Source: Chromera velia
Taxonomy: Eukaryota; Sar; Chromeraceae
DNA: 49,576 nt
Direction: 5' to 3'
NCBI GenBank assembly: GCA_018398765.1
Contig: JAHBMJ010000687.1
Location: 74,586 to 124,161 of the forward strand
The notes beneath the pieces are model-generated. The model did no database searches and had not been told where the DNA came from. It saw nothing but the letters and a program-made list of their open reading frames with translations. The position numbers and the translations under genes were made by a program. Below are positions 11,040-21,990 of the stretch, piece by piece; positions within the stretch are counted from its first letter, which is position 1; the number at the start of each line of letters is the position of its first letter.

Positions 11040-11300
11040 CTTTTCTGACTCATGCATTTTTCTGAGCGCGCGGCGGATAAAACCTCCACCACTATTTTTT
11101 CTCGCCCGCGCGGGAAAGGCCGCGCCGGGCCCGCGGGACTATATTTCCCGTCGGATCGTGATTTCCGTCGTTTGAACGCATGGCTTCGCTCCGCAAGCTA
11201 GGAGGCTTCGCCTTCCATGCATGCGTGGGCGGGGGTATTTCATGGTATTTCTGTTTTGTGAGTGCATGCCCCCCGCTTCGCTTTCCGGGGCCACCCATCT
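11040..11300 (+). promoter_or_regulatory. GC-rich island upstream of the symporter gene
   Basis: GC-rich patch 580-840 bases before the chosen start codon of the sodium:solute symporter. It carries GCGCGGGAAA at 11108-11117, which matches the eukaryotic E2F/DP consensus, and GCATGC at 11219-11224. No TATA box is evident. I infer a promoter from its position and from similar islands next to other genes here. Confidence 0.4.
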
Positions 11301-11879
11301 TCAGCAGTGGCCGACTCGACTGGGGACCTTCCATTCTCCGTTTTCAGGACGCGGCTTGTGTCAATATAGCACGAAGCAGGGTGAAGCGGACAAGAAATAC
11401 GAAGGAGGTCCGTAGGCTAAGCTGCAAATTGTCCATCACAGGAACAGTTAATTGGTGTTGCAGGAGACGCGTAGACGGCGTGCCGCCAAGTGGTCAGACG
11501 CTAGGGTCAGACGAGAGAGTTGTGTCCTGCGACCCACGGTTCCTCCCAGAGTTGTGCTGACTGCCCCTGCATCTGTGGATCACGTGGTTCTGGAGGGAAG
11601 AGGGCGCTACGTTTAGCTCTGGAGACGTTTGCTATTTCACCGTCTCCGTTTGGTCTTGCTCTGTAGTTCATTTCTCCCCGTCTCCGAGATCGGGTGCTCC
11701 TTCCTGCAACCAGGGGAGCTGCCGCTTAGGAGGTCTTTGATTGACTCTCCTGAAAGCTTCTGTCGTTCAGACGGAGAGCTTGTCCTTGTTTGTTTGTGCT
11801 GTGTGTCTGCTTCCGTTGAAAGTTCGCAGCCTTTTCTCTTCCAGACAGACTGAACCGCCGATTCGTCTCTCGATTTTCA

Positions 11880-12480
11880 ATGACCGCAACCAGTTGGGTC
11901 GTGATCAACTACAGCGTCGTAGTTGGGGTCCAGGTTCTGTTCGCTGTGTACGCTCTCCTGTACACGCGGTTGCTTGCTCGGCGTTCGGCCAGGGAGACGG
12001 CGGTGGTGGAGACAGGGGATGTCCAGGGCTTCATCACAGCAAAGCACAGCCAATCCTGCTGGAGAATCGCGTGGTCCTTCTTCGCAGGAAGCATCGGTGC
12101 ATGGTGTACTACTACACCTCCCGCATACAGCACTACTGCAGGTGGGCATGCGCACCCGGGTCTCGCTCGGTGACGGACGGACTGACTGACTGACTGACTG
12201 ACTGACTGGCGGAAGGAAGGAAGGAAGGAAGGAAGGAAGGAAGGAAGCACCGACTGACAGCTCAAGAAACAGTCTGACAGACTGACTCACTTACCGCCTG
12301 ACCCTTATAGATGGATTGCATGGTTGGTGGGAGTTGAGATGGAGGTGGAGGTGCATGAATGGAAAGGTAAGAGGTTTGGGGNGGGGGGGGGGGGGACGCC
12401 CTCGTGCTACCTGAGTGACAGAGCGACTCTCTTTCTCTCCTTTGATGCTCTGTGAACGTATGTGCACTTGCCGACATGAG

Positions 12481-12522
<42 letters not shown>

Positions 12523-12527
12523 TCTCT

Positions 12528-12558
<31 letters not shown>

Positions 12559-15196
12559 CTCTGTGTCGTTTGCGACCGTCGAAAACAGACGGATACCTGA
12601 AGAAGAGTCTACAGCGAAAGTGCCAACTCTTTTTGTCCAATTTCATCGTTTGTCTCTCGCCCGACCTCCCTGCTTCCTCTCCTCTCTCTCGCCCGCCCTC
12701 CCTGCTTCCTCTCCTCTCCTCTGCTCAGGATGGATTGGCATGACCTCCTACGCCCTTTCCTCCGGCATTCCAGTTCTTGGCATTGCATTCTTCGGGCAGG
12801 TGGTTCAGGAGAAGTTTCCGTCGGCGTCATCTCTGGGAGACTTCATTGCAACCAGGTACGGTACGTACGTGCCTCTGGGCTGGCGGACAGCTGGCCTGTT
12901 TGAAGAAGTGAAACAAGTTCTTTATCGTTCTTTTTGCGAAACATCTAGTTGCAGTCACAGTGTTGTATCCCCAACCCGCTTTCTGAGCCTCTGCTTCTCT
13001 TTTCTTCTTTATTTTATTTTTGTCCGTTCACCTGTGCGCCCTTGGATGTCGGCTCGTTTTGCCTCTCCAGGTACGGTCCCACTGCGCGTCTGCTTGTGGT
13101 TCTGGTGGTGTTCCTGAACATGACCGTCTTCATGCTGGCCGAATTCACGACGATCGGGTCTCTGTTCGAAGACTTTGTGGGGACCCTCAAGTTCCCCGTT
13201 ATCATCGTCGTCTGTGTCCTCACAACGGTCGGGGGGNNNNNNNNNNNNNNNNNGGGGGGGGGGGGGGCAGCTGTGCGACGGTGGAAATCCCCAATTTGTG
13301 AAAGAAAGTCCTGTCGCTCACTGAGCGCCTTCTGGCCAGCGCAACTTCTTCTCTCTTCCTCATATCTACACTGTGTACGGTTTCTGTGCAGATCTACACT
13401 GTGTACGGGGGGCTGTTGGCATCCATCGCGACTGATGTCGTGCAGGGCGTGTTCAGCCTTCTGTTGCTCCTCTTCGTGTGCCTCTATTTGGCAGTCACTT
13501 TCCGTAGACCGCTGCCGGCAGACTTCGGTGAGCACCGAGACCGACTGGGAGTGAATGAGTCTGGATACAGCTCTCTGCTCGCAATGCCGATCTCTCTCAC
13601 AGCAGCCACCGTATTCAATGAGGGTATGTGGCAGAGGGTCTGGGCTGCAGAGAGCAAGCAGGCGTTGCATATAGGTGGGGTGTTGGGGTCCGTCGGCGTG
13701 GTTGTGACGGTGTTTCTGTACGGATTCTTTGGGTTTCTTGCCGCGTGGGGGGGCCTGGTGGATTTCGAAACCACAAATCCGAACCTGTACCTTTTTCAGG
13801 TCTTCAACAGACGCCCCGAAGAGGGGGCTGCACGGGCAGATAACGTTATCTCTCTGGTAGTGCTGGTGATGGCTGCGACAATGAATGAATCAGCCATTGA
13901 CTCACTTCAGAACGGAATGACGGCAACGGTGGTCTCCCAATTCCTCCGCCACCGTGGGATTTTCTGGGCACGCGTGTGCGTTGTGGTGATCAGTGCCAGC
14001 GTAGGTGGCCTGGCTCTCCTCGACCTTCGAGTAGGTACCTCTCGCTTTCTTTCCTCTCTGCATGTCTCCCTCTTTGTGCGTGTGTGCGTGGGTGTGTGGG
14101 CGTATGTGTGTGCGTGTTTGTGCATGTGCGCATTCGTATGTGTGAATATGAGCGCGCATCCTCCCTCCTTTCGATTCTGGCTGTCTGGAGCGCACCCAAA
14201 CGAAGTAGAGGAGGGCTGCATCCTTCCATCTTTACAACCATATGAGTGGGTAGATGGACATTGCTGCTGTTTCTGTTCTCTTTGCGTGCCTTCGAAGCGT
14301 TTTTTGCGTCGTACTGTCTCTCCGTCTCTCCCTCTTCTCTTCATCGATGGAGATCCGGGCTCCCTCCCTTGATCGCTCTCCCTCTCTCTCTCTCTCTTAT
14401 TCTGCAGGTCCTGGAGGTATTCTTGATTGCCAACATGCTTGGGGCATGCTGGTTTCTTCCGGTTGTTATTGGAGGGTTTTGGTCTGGCCCCAAGGGGCGG
14501 GAGGTGGTGACTGAGACGCCGTTTGTGCTCTCGGGGTCATGTGCAATGCTTTCTCTGACTGCTTACGGCGTCGCGAAAGTTTGGACTACTGAGGGTGTGA
14601 CGGGATGGAAAGCCATCCAGGAAGGGGCTTCTCTAGCTTGGTACAAGAACCCTTATCTGTGGGATTTTTTCTTTGTTGCAAGCACTTCGTCGGTTGTTTT
14701 CCTCTTCTTCTTCTCAGCCTGCGCGTACGTTTTCCGGCTGATGGGTGTGAGAGCCGTTGGGCTTCACTGTCTCCTGTGCAACATTCCTGGGTATAAGGCG
14801 TTGACTGGAGATCTGCCAGAGACAGGGGGTCCACAGGAGCCTTCTCTTGTCTCTGTGGCACCATCTGATGGCGGCACCCCAATTCGTGAATCCACTTCCT
14901 CGAAAGCGCTCCAGGAGGGGGGTCAGAGTGTGGCGCCTCCTGCGGCCGGTGTGAGTCTGCTCGATCGAGAGGGGCTTGTGGGGGGGTTACAGGATCGGGA
15001 AGAAGAACCAGAAGAGGCCGCCACAGCCACAGAGGGTGGCGTGTCTTCGGAGGTGCCCTTTTCGCCCCAGGGAGTTGACTTGCAGGGTCGAGACGGAAGC
15101 GGAGATGTGATGGATGAAACAGATGTGGTAGAGAAAAGGGACTCGCAGCATGAAGAGGTCAACAGAGATAAAAAAACGACAAAAGAAAAAACTTAA
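11880..15196 (+). CDS. Sodium:solute symporter family protein, five exons
   Basis: Exons are 11880-12141, 12729-12855, 13071-13227, 13392-14030 and 14408-15196. All junctions keep phase, giving 657 residues. A hydrophobic N-terminal span is followed by WRIAWSFFAGSIGAW, then YALSSGIPVLGIAFFG, then MLAEFTTIGSLFEDFVG. Next come IYTVYGGLLASIATDVVQG and a region including MWQRVWAAE and MNESAIDSLQNG. These segments follow the order of SSF (Na+/solute, urea-transporter-like) proteins, which use the sodium gradient to import solutes across the plasma membrane. I count about 12-14 spans. The last 130 residues are a soluble acidic tail. The substrate is unknown; the resemblance is closest to DUR3-like transporters of fungi and algae. 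The exon 3 donor (gtcggg) directly abuts a 17-N assembly gap, so that junction is the least certain. Confidence 0.85.
12180..12246. repeat. (TGAC)n followed by (GGAA)n in symporter intron 1
   Basis: Intron 1 of the symporter begins with a unique segment and then passes into a tgac tetranucleotide array (about 12182-12207) and an aagg array (about 12211-12246). The tgac/gtca array has the same sequence that forms the splice donors of several other introns in this window. Confidence 0.9.
12481..12560. repeat. (CT)n-(GT)n microsatellite in symporter intron 1
   Basis: A (ct)n run to about 12531 passes into (gt)n to about 12558, inside intron 1 upstream of exon 2. It is pyrimidine-rich on the sense strand. 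A single N inside a long G run lies just before it at 12382. Confidence 0.95.
13237..13253. other. Assembly gap of 17 N inside a poly-G run
   Basis: N bases are bordered by G6 on the left and G13 on the right. The gap lies in symporter intron 3, nine bases after the predicted donor, so the true length of the G tract and the intron are unknown. Confidence 0.99.
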
Positions 15197-16098
15197 CAAA
15201 AGGGAAAAAATATTTTGGGTAAAAGAATTGCATATGATATTTAATTGAAAGACCGATTGCGTACAAACTATATTTCATTAAAAAAAAAATTTGTCTTGAT
15301 CTACATCATCTTTAATTTAGCCGTATAAACATAGCTGGCCTTTGTGTGGTAGGTTAGCTACTTTTATTTTTTTTTGCATGTATCTTGTAACTTTAATTGA
15401 GTAGCATAAAATATAAAAACCTAGCTAGATGGAAACCTAGCTGGAAACACCGATACGTAAGTGGCATTGTGGCGACTTCTGCAGTCACAGTGACGGTGGT
15501 AGAACGGTGACAGTGCTATAGTGACAGTGTTCTACTGGGGTACAAATTAAATCATTATCATGATCACTCAGTTAGTCTCATTATCAGTATCACGCCAAAT
15601 ATGCAGACTGGTAGAAGTCCTATAAATTTCTTCCCTTTTTATAAATTGTTGGAACATTGTTGGAACATTCAACAATTATTTCAAGTTTCTGGAACAAAAC
15701 ATTATGTATGTTCAACTATATTTTATGAACACATTACATGATTCAGGGGCTGTGCTAGTAATTGTTTTAAAACTTTTGGGGAAACATATATATTAATTAA
15801 AGACAAGCACATTCATCAATTAACATTTAATTGGTAAAAAAGATGAAAGAGACAGGGGGAAATTTCATACTGTTTAACTATATGTCTTCACTATCAGCGA
15901 CTATCAGAGTCAAAATTCCAAAATATAATCTTAAATGTAATCCATAATAATTGCGATGTACGGTTCAGACTGCTCAGAGCGAAGCACCACTAAGGTCCGA
16001 GAAATTGTGGTGAGAATGAATGATTGGAAAAATTATTGTCATCCCACTTAGGGTCTAGAAGGTAGGATGGCTCGTCATCTGATTCGCTGCCTTTGGTA
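15197..16098. other. AT-rich intergenic DNA between convergent gene ends
   Basis: 3' flank of the symporter. It includes a short tandem attgttggaac repeat near 15646-15668 and no coding signal. The last bases before 16099 are the original 3' end of the ankyrin-like gene on the minus strand: its ancestral TGA lies at about 16073-16075, now cut off by the TIR element. Confidence 0.5.
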
Positions 16099-16123
16099 CA
16101 CTGAAACTATAGTATGACACAAT
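16099..16123 (+). repeat. Left terminal inverted repeat
   Basis: 25 bases starting CACTGAAACTATAG, preceded by TA. Inverted match to the right end with three mismatches. A perfect 9-bp palindrome arm pair (16160-16168 with 16173-16181) lies just inside. Confidence 0.75.
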
Positions 16124-16317
16124 TAAAATTGTAACACAATACCCTATACACTAGTACCAGTGACACAAATAATTGTGTCACAATAGGTGTAATAAAATAG
16201 TTTGAGTAAGTTAGGTGTGATAAAATTATTAGACAAACTTTGAAGTGATCCTAGACTTTCAAAGTGACTAGCAGCCACTAGCTTAAAATCTTCAGAGTCG
16301 TTAAAGGTCAGACTCAC

Positions 16318-16520
16318 CTCATTCACTCATTCATTCACTCACTCACTCACTCATTTCCTTCACTCACCTCACCCACTTACTTGCTCACTTACTCACTCAC
16401 TTACCTCACTCACCCACCCACCCCACTCACCTCACTCACCTCACTCACTCACTTACTCACTCACTCACTCATTCACTGCCTTGACCATTCATCATTCATT
16501 CATTTATTCATTCATTCATT
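16318..16520. repeat. (TCAC)n / (ATTC)n simple repeat, likely 3' tail of the nested retroelement
   Basis: Degenerate tetranucleotide array of tcac, ctca and attc units. On the minus strand it reads gtga/gaat and follows the reverse-transcriptase remnant by about 170 bases. That is the position expected for the simple-repeat tail of a target-primed retroelement. Confidence 0.6.
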
Positions 16521-16689
16521 TTTTAGTCTAGTTTTTAGTTGATTGATCTAGGTTTATGCTCAGTTCGACTTAACAACAAACCAATGTATCCAAACCTACA
16601 TCACAACCTTCTAAACCTTCAACCTCAACCACCTATGAGCTCTTCATGTCTTTCTACGACCCGTTAGGAGCGGCTGATCGTCACTCCTT

Positions 16690-18400
16690 CTATCTGAATG
16701 CTACCACTGCCGCTGCCCCTCCCTCAATGCTCACTCTTCGCACCTCTCCCCTGGTGCCCCGCAGGCACCCGCTGGCTGCTCTGTAGTGCACTGCCTGCAT
16801 TCTTGCCTTCATGTATGCATACACCTGCCCATATGTCCTATCCCACTTCAGACTCACAAGATGTACTACCTTCTTTAGGAACCTCTCGGCGTCCTTTTCG
16901 AGGGCCCCATCTACACTGCTGATAAAGGGCATGAAATCGTACCCCTTGTCTCTGTATGGCTCGGCATACTGCTCCTTTAAATTTTTCCCCGTGGCTGACC
17001 GGATGAGAACTTTCTGCCAATGACTGTCACCCTATGTATAGGAGGCGGCCTGGGTGTTAACCACCCTTGTGTCTAGGACTGCCTGCCTCTGCCTTGCCCA
17101 AAGTCCCCGCACAGTGACTGAGAAGTCCCCATAGAGGGCCGGTCGACCCGTTACCTCTCTCTCTGCCCTTACTATTGGCTCTCCCCTTCTTACTACCGAT
17201 GTGAATACCAGCTCTGCCAGGTTACACCACGCCTGGTTTACCTCATTGTGTCTCCTTCCGATATGTCCCCCTCTCTTGTTACAGTAATTGAGGGTGTGCT
17301 GCAGCCCCCAGCTGCCCCCATACTCTTCACAATTCCTCTTGTCTCCCTGCGCTTTAAATTGGTAGCCTGGGGTGAGGGTATCTCGGAACTCTTCCAGGCT
17401 GAGGAGCATGTCGTCCGCTTCTCGTGGGACCATACTGAGCCATCCTGAGTATTGCTTTGCCTTTGCATCTCTAACTACAGTAACTCTCCTCTGCTCCCCC
17501 ATCACCCCCGGAACTTCCGTTTCTTTCACTCTCTCCCATCTCTCTTTCTCCTCCGCCCTCTTCCTCTGGCTATACTTTTTATAGGCTTCCTTCTTTTCTT
17601 CTCTTTCTTTTTCCTCTTTGACCTCTCTTCGTTCTTGAATAGCCTGTGTAAGCTCTCTGGTTGCTGTTTGAGACGTCGCTTTCGCTTCCCCCCCTTCTGT
17701 CTTGGGATTGTCAATCCCCATCCCCCCCAGTCTAACTGGCAGTGCACTGACCTGTCACATCCATTGCTCTGCGGCAGTGGAGGGGCTGTCGCAGGGCCTC
17801 CTAAACAGTAAGGCTGGGAGCAGCCTGTCTCGAATAGCTGCCTCGAGGGGATCAAACTATTCCCCCCTTGGCTGTGTGACCCTCTGCAGGAACCCCCACT
17901 CCCGTTGTTGTGACTTAACGTATACCGTGTACGCTTCCTGGAGTACATGCACAGCCTAGATGCACAGCTGCTTCAGCCATTCTCTCCGTTCTCTTTACAA
18001 ACTCTTCCACCTTCTTTGCCACCCACTTCCCTTTCTCCGCTTCATTTCCCATAAATCCTCCTAGGAGTCTGCACTCTGTCACTATGGTCATTCCTTTTCC
18101 CCCCTCTTCCTTAGGTAAAAACTCTTCATTCCTTTTCCTCCCTCTTCCTTGGACAAACACCCTCTTGGCTTCTTCCACAAACCATGTTGAGACTATGAGA
18201 CTTGTCTTATCACGCTTGGAGAAGTAGTCACATAGTAGTAGCCTGTGGCCGGACCCCTCTGTAGCACTGTGCGGTACCATTCTCTGATCATCACTAGCCT
18301 ACCGAGGCAGGACACATCGTCTGTGTACCATACCTGCCGCCATGCCTTGCGTGAGGGGGCTGCTAATTCGGCTCGGGCATCTGAAGGTCTGGGGGAGGGA
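16690..18400 (-). pseudogene. Broken reverse transcriptase with restriction-like endonuclease-type C-terminus
   Basis: Read on the minus strand, fragments in changing frames follow the order of one family of non-LTR-like elements. The RT active-site segment is WYTDD (18313-18330), a variant of YADD. Then come an RT thumb-like stretch (about 18250-17950) and the motif LPVRLGGMGI near 17720. Next is a Cys/His segment with LQHTLNYCNKRGGHIGRRHN near 17250. After it come a segment with DFSVTVRGLW and LDTRVVNTQA near 17050, and a last segment MPFISSVDGALEKDAERFLK from 16932. At least three frame changes and several stops separate these pieces, so it is dead. The CCHC-RHN pattern followed by D-x-R resembles R2-type restriction-like endonuclease regions. 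I do not assign a named clade. Confidence 0.7.
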
Positions 18401-18988
18401 ATTCACAGGTCCGTTTCTCTCGACAGTTCTCGGTTGGGCACCTCTCGGTCGTTCCCCCTACCGCGCTCGTCCCCCTCTTGTCCCTCCTCCCTTCCTTCCC
18501 CATTCTCACTGCTTACTCTTTCTCCCTGTTCGTCCCTTGCCCTTCCCCCCACCCTGACCTGTGTAGTGGTATCTCACAGTGCCCACACGAGGGGCAGCTG
18601 AGTTCATTCATTCATTCAATCAGAATAGTCTCCTTCCTCTGCATCACTTTCGTGCTTTCTTTTTTGTTGCGCACCATTGCGCACCTAATGCTCCTGAGAG
18701 CCCCCCACTGCGGCCTGAGCGTCCTCTAGAAGGGGCCGATGCGCTGCTACCCCCTCTACTGGACATCATTCTTTTAAAGATATTGTCACTGCACTGATCA
18801 GATGTTCCTCTTCTTCCCTCGCTTCCACCCTGTGCAGTCCGTGCAGCGGCTATGACGTAGCCTATCGACGCGTGTCAAACCGCGATCTACAACTAATTTT
18901 ATTACACATAAGTATGATTTAATTGAATCAGTCAAAAGTTCTTAAAATCACAATTATTGTTTCACAAATCATTGTGACACAAAAGGTT

Positions 18989-21312
18989 TTAGAAATTCTC
19001 ATTGTGACACACTATAGTTCCAGTGTAGCCTTCGGAGTCTTCTTTACTATCGAAAGGCGACGGCAGGAACCGCTCCAACCAGGAGCGGAGGGGGCCCCTC
19101 CCCCAATGTCTCATCATCGTTTCGCGATCCATCTCCCTTCCATCGGGCTTCGGCAGGTGGTAGCAATACCTGACCGTTCTCTGCAACGACGTAACAACAT
19201 CCACTCCCTGTGATTCAATTACGGAGCAGAAAGCCGCAAAGCTTTCTCTCTCGACTTCCCCCCTCCTCAACTCAACTGCTGCCCCATATTTCCGGAGGCG
19301 GCTTAACAACCTCAAGTCATTCGATCTGGAAAACAGGCTGCTGAGCATTATCGTCAAACGGAACTGCAATGTGGGAGACGCTTCTTGGAACACACGGCAA
19401 ACGGACTCGACCGTGATCCCCTCCCTCTCCTCCTTGGCGATGGCAACCAACCATTCGACCATTGGGAGATTCAAAACGTAGAGCCATCGGTGGGGGCTCA
19501 AAAACGGCCACATATGTGTCAAATCCCAGTCACTGTTACCCCCTACATAGTCCTCGTGGGTTTCTAGCGCTTCAAGGATCGCAGACCTGAAATGAGATCT
19601 CAAGTCGGATGGTACTGGGGGGGGCTGGGCAAGAGAGTTTTCTGTTATCGACTTCACCAAGTCGACCTCATATGCTCTGAGCCTCACACCAATCTCAGTG
19701 CCGTACCCGGCATGGAAATACGGGAATGCAGACCAAGGGCAAGGGTCAGGACGGACTCGCAGATAGCGAATCATGTCCCACTGATTGTGTTCGAAGGCGG
19801 AGGAGCAAAAGCGGTGCGACTTAAAACAATGGGCAAAACTGTCTGGAAGGCGTTTGCCAAACAGGGCAGTGGCCCGGCCTTCCAAAAACTGCAACGCCTC
19901 GACGTCACCTGATTCGATGATCGCCTGAAGCTCTGGCCCAGCCTCACGCTGGGCGCCCGTCTGCAACTCACCAAAAATTGCCTCTTTGAGGTAATTCTCG
20001 TGTTTCTCATCCACCCACCGGAGAACTTTCATCCTTGCTGCATTCCCCCCACATTTTTTCAGTCCACTCGCCAGGTGATTGGCGAATCGATAGACATTCG
20101 GTCCTGACGGGACCAGATCAGGTGACAGACTGACGAGCCAGTCCATCACCTCCAAGTTCCCCCTTTCTACCGCTGCCTCAAACCATCTTGCTGCATGGAT
20201 GGAGACATTGGATAGATATTCTTCTTTGAGTGTAGCCACTATCTCTTCTCCGACGTGAGGTGGGCAGGAATAATCGACGGACCAATCAAAAATCCGTTGG
20301 ATGCACTCCAACGGATGATCGGCTTTGACGGCAACATGGATGCTGTCACATACCAGCTGCCCCACGTGGTTCCCCATGATCGCGATATTCAGGTTCTGCT
20401 CTGTGGTGTTACCGCATGGAGGGACGGGCAAGGGGGAGGCTGTAATTTGGTCAATGTCCCCCTTGAGGGCAAGCAGCCACAGCCGCAGTTCCGCTCCTTC
20501 GCCGGAGGGGTCGCCGCGAAAAAGTTTAAAAGGGAGTCTTTCAAATAAAAAGGTTGAATGGATAGGCTTTGAAGGGTCTCCAAAGGGAGACTGGAGAGGT
20601 GGGCGAGACCCACAGATGGGAGCAGGAATGATTTCACATTCTCCCTTTCCACCTCAGGAGCCTCGTCTTCCAAAGAGTCCAGCAGGACCTTTCTCACCTC
20701 CCATTGCCCTTTCACAAGTGCTTTTTTGACCCACTCTTCCCAGGGAATCCCATCCCTTCCCCACCACACCCTGTCTCTCCCCTCCCTCTGCAAGACGGGT
20801 CGAACGGCATGAGTCAGCCGCAAAAGCGCAGAGTTCAGGAGGTCTGCATGCCCTCCCTCGACTGCACCGTCACAAATGGCAAGCAGGTTGGAGACAGAGG
20901 GGACCTCATCATCCAGCCACACCCGTCCACCGCTTAAAAACTGCAAAGCCCTGCAAAGTTGGGGGTGCCTCTCAGAGAGGACAGAAATTGTCTCCTCTGC
21001 ATTGGCGCGCGCACACGCGTGGAGGAGCAGCTCTGGCCGGGGGGGGGACGGGAAATCCAAAAACCAGAGGGCAAGATTCGTGTTGGTGGTTCCCGGAAGG
21101 ATCTCTTCTTCGATTCTTGTTCGGGTTTGGGATGGCTGCGACTGGGGAGGGGATTCCTTATGAGCGTCTGTCACAGCCTTCTTGAAGGCTTTGCAGACGA
21201 GCTGAAGGACTGCGGAGGGGGTGGACGAGCACGCTAAGAGGACCTTGTGTGCCCCGTCATCGTGCTCGATGAAATCCGAGAGACTCTGAGGAGACTCGAA
21301 GGAGGGATCCAT
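18989..21312 (-). CDS. Ankyrin-like repeat protein, frameshifted, 3' end altered by TIR insertion
   Basis: Two overlapping minus-strand frames read as one protein of roughly 780 residues: 21312 to about 20550, and about 20550 to 18989. The N-terminal part (LLACSSTPSAVLQLVCKAFK) is F-box-like in style. The second part contains ankyrin-like helices such as AARWFEAAVERGNLEVMDWL, plus an IIESGDVEALQFLEG segment. The frame change can be placed near a run of five A at 20547-20551. Downstream of it the new frame gives sensible residues (AELRLWLLALKGDIDQ) before any start codon. It may be a sequencing indel, a real mutation, or an unrecognised small intron. The last 11 codons and the stop lie inside the TIR element. 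Without the insertion the protein would read six residues past the junction tyrosine to a TGA. A GC-rich island lies upstream. Confidence 0.65.
19001..19025 (-). repeat. Right terminal inverted repeat
   Basis: 25 bases ending in CAGTG and followed by TA. On the minus strand it is read as the last coding residues of the ankyrin-like gene. Confidence 0.75.
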
Positions 21313-21589
21313 CTCGGAAAAGGAGACGTCCGGGGTCAGAGACGGGATTCACGGAAGAACCTGAATGCTCACGGTCGTCACGAAAAGCAAAACTGCTGAA
21401 GCTTGACAGCGTCACGGTGCGAAAACTCTGGATCGATCCTCTACTCTTACTGTCTCGAGCGGACGTCGAACAAACAATTACTGCTTAGTCAAAGTTCAGC
21501 CATGTTCGATCAGCCGTCTCTTCGTTGGTTTCTCATGCAGGCCGGGGCCCCGGCGTGCGCGCTCGTACGCCCATGGAAGCATACAATCC

Positions 21590-21800
21590 TGGAATCTCGA
21601 ACAGCGTTTCTAGACACCGCGGCGTTTGTGTGTAAACTCCGCGGCACCGCGCGCCGGTGCGCCGCGCCGCGGGAAAAAAACTTGGAGGAGAAGGGGAGGA
21701 CCGCGGAGCGCGGAGCGGCGCGGTGCCGATAGGTGCCGGTCAAGCACGTTTGGTATCGTATCACCTAACGACGCACTCGCACACACATGCAACATGCATG
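21590..21800 (-). promoter_or_regulatory. GC-rich island upstream of the ankyrin-like gene
   Basis: GC-rich patch 280-490 bases before the minus-strand start codon at 21312. It holds GCGGGAAA at 21669-21676, several short GC palindromes, and CATGCATG at 21793-21800. Promoter function is inferred from position and from the shared motifs. Confidence 0.35.
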
Positions 21801-21817
21801 TACAATGTTGTAAGCCA

Positions 21818-21990
21818 CGGGGGGGGGACTCCATGCACGTGGTGCCGGGCTGCCCCCCCCCCCCCCGCGCTCCGCGCCCTTCCCGGACCTCTGAGCCGGG
21901 GGGGGCATAAGTAAAGCCTAGGCCCCCCCCAGCCCTATTTAGATCTTAAACTTCTGGGGGGGGGCGGCCCCCCTGCTCCCCCCCCACTTT
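21818..21990. repeat. Cluster of poly-G and poly-C tracts
   Basis: Alternating runs of 7 to 13 C or G within 170 bases, including C13 near 21852-21864. Such runs are error-prone in sequencing and could form quadruplexes on either strand. No coding role is seen. Confidence 0.85.

Larger units (their letters stand above)
16099..19025. mobile_element. TIR element with TA target duplication (Tc1/mariner-like ends)
   Basis: The ends 16099-16123 and 19001-19025 are inverted repeats that match at 22 of 25 positions, starting CACTG. Each is directly bordered by TA (16097-16098 and 19026-19027), the target duplication of Tc1/mariner-type elements. Weaker similarity extends inward to about 16205 and 18888, including tgtaataaaat on both sides, so the TIRs are probably over 100 bp long. 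A 10-mer ATTGTGACAC is repeated at 18971-18980 and 19001-19010, and its complement lies at 16175-16184. These may be transposase-binding sites. No transposase gene is present, so the element is non-autonomous. Its interior is mostly a reverse-transcriptase remnant. It was inserted into the last codons of the neighbouring ankyrin-like gene. Confidence 0.75.
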
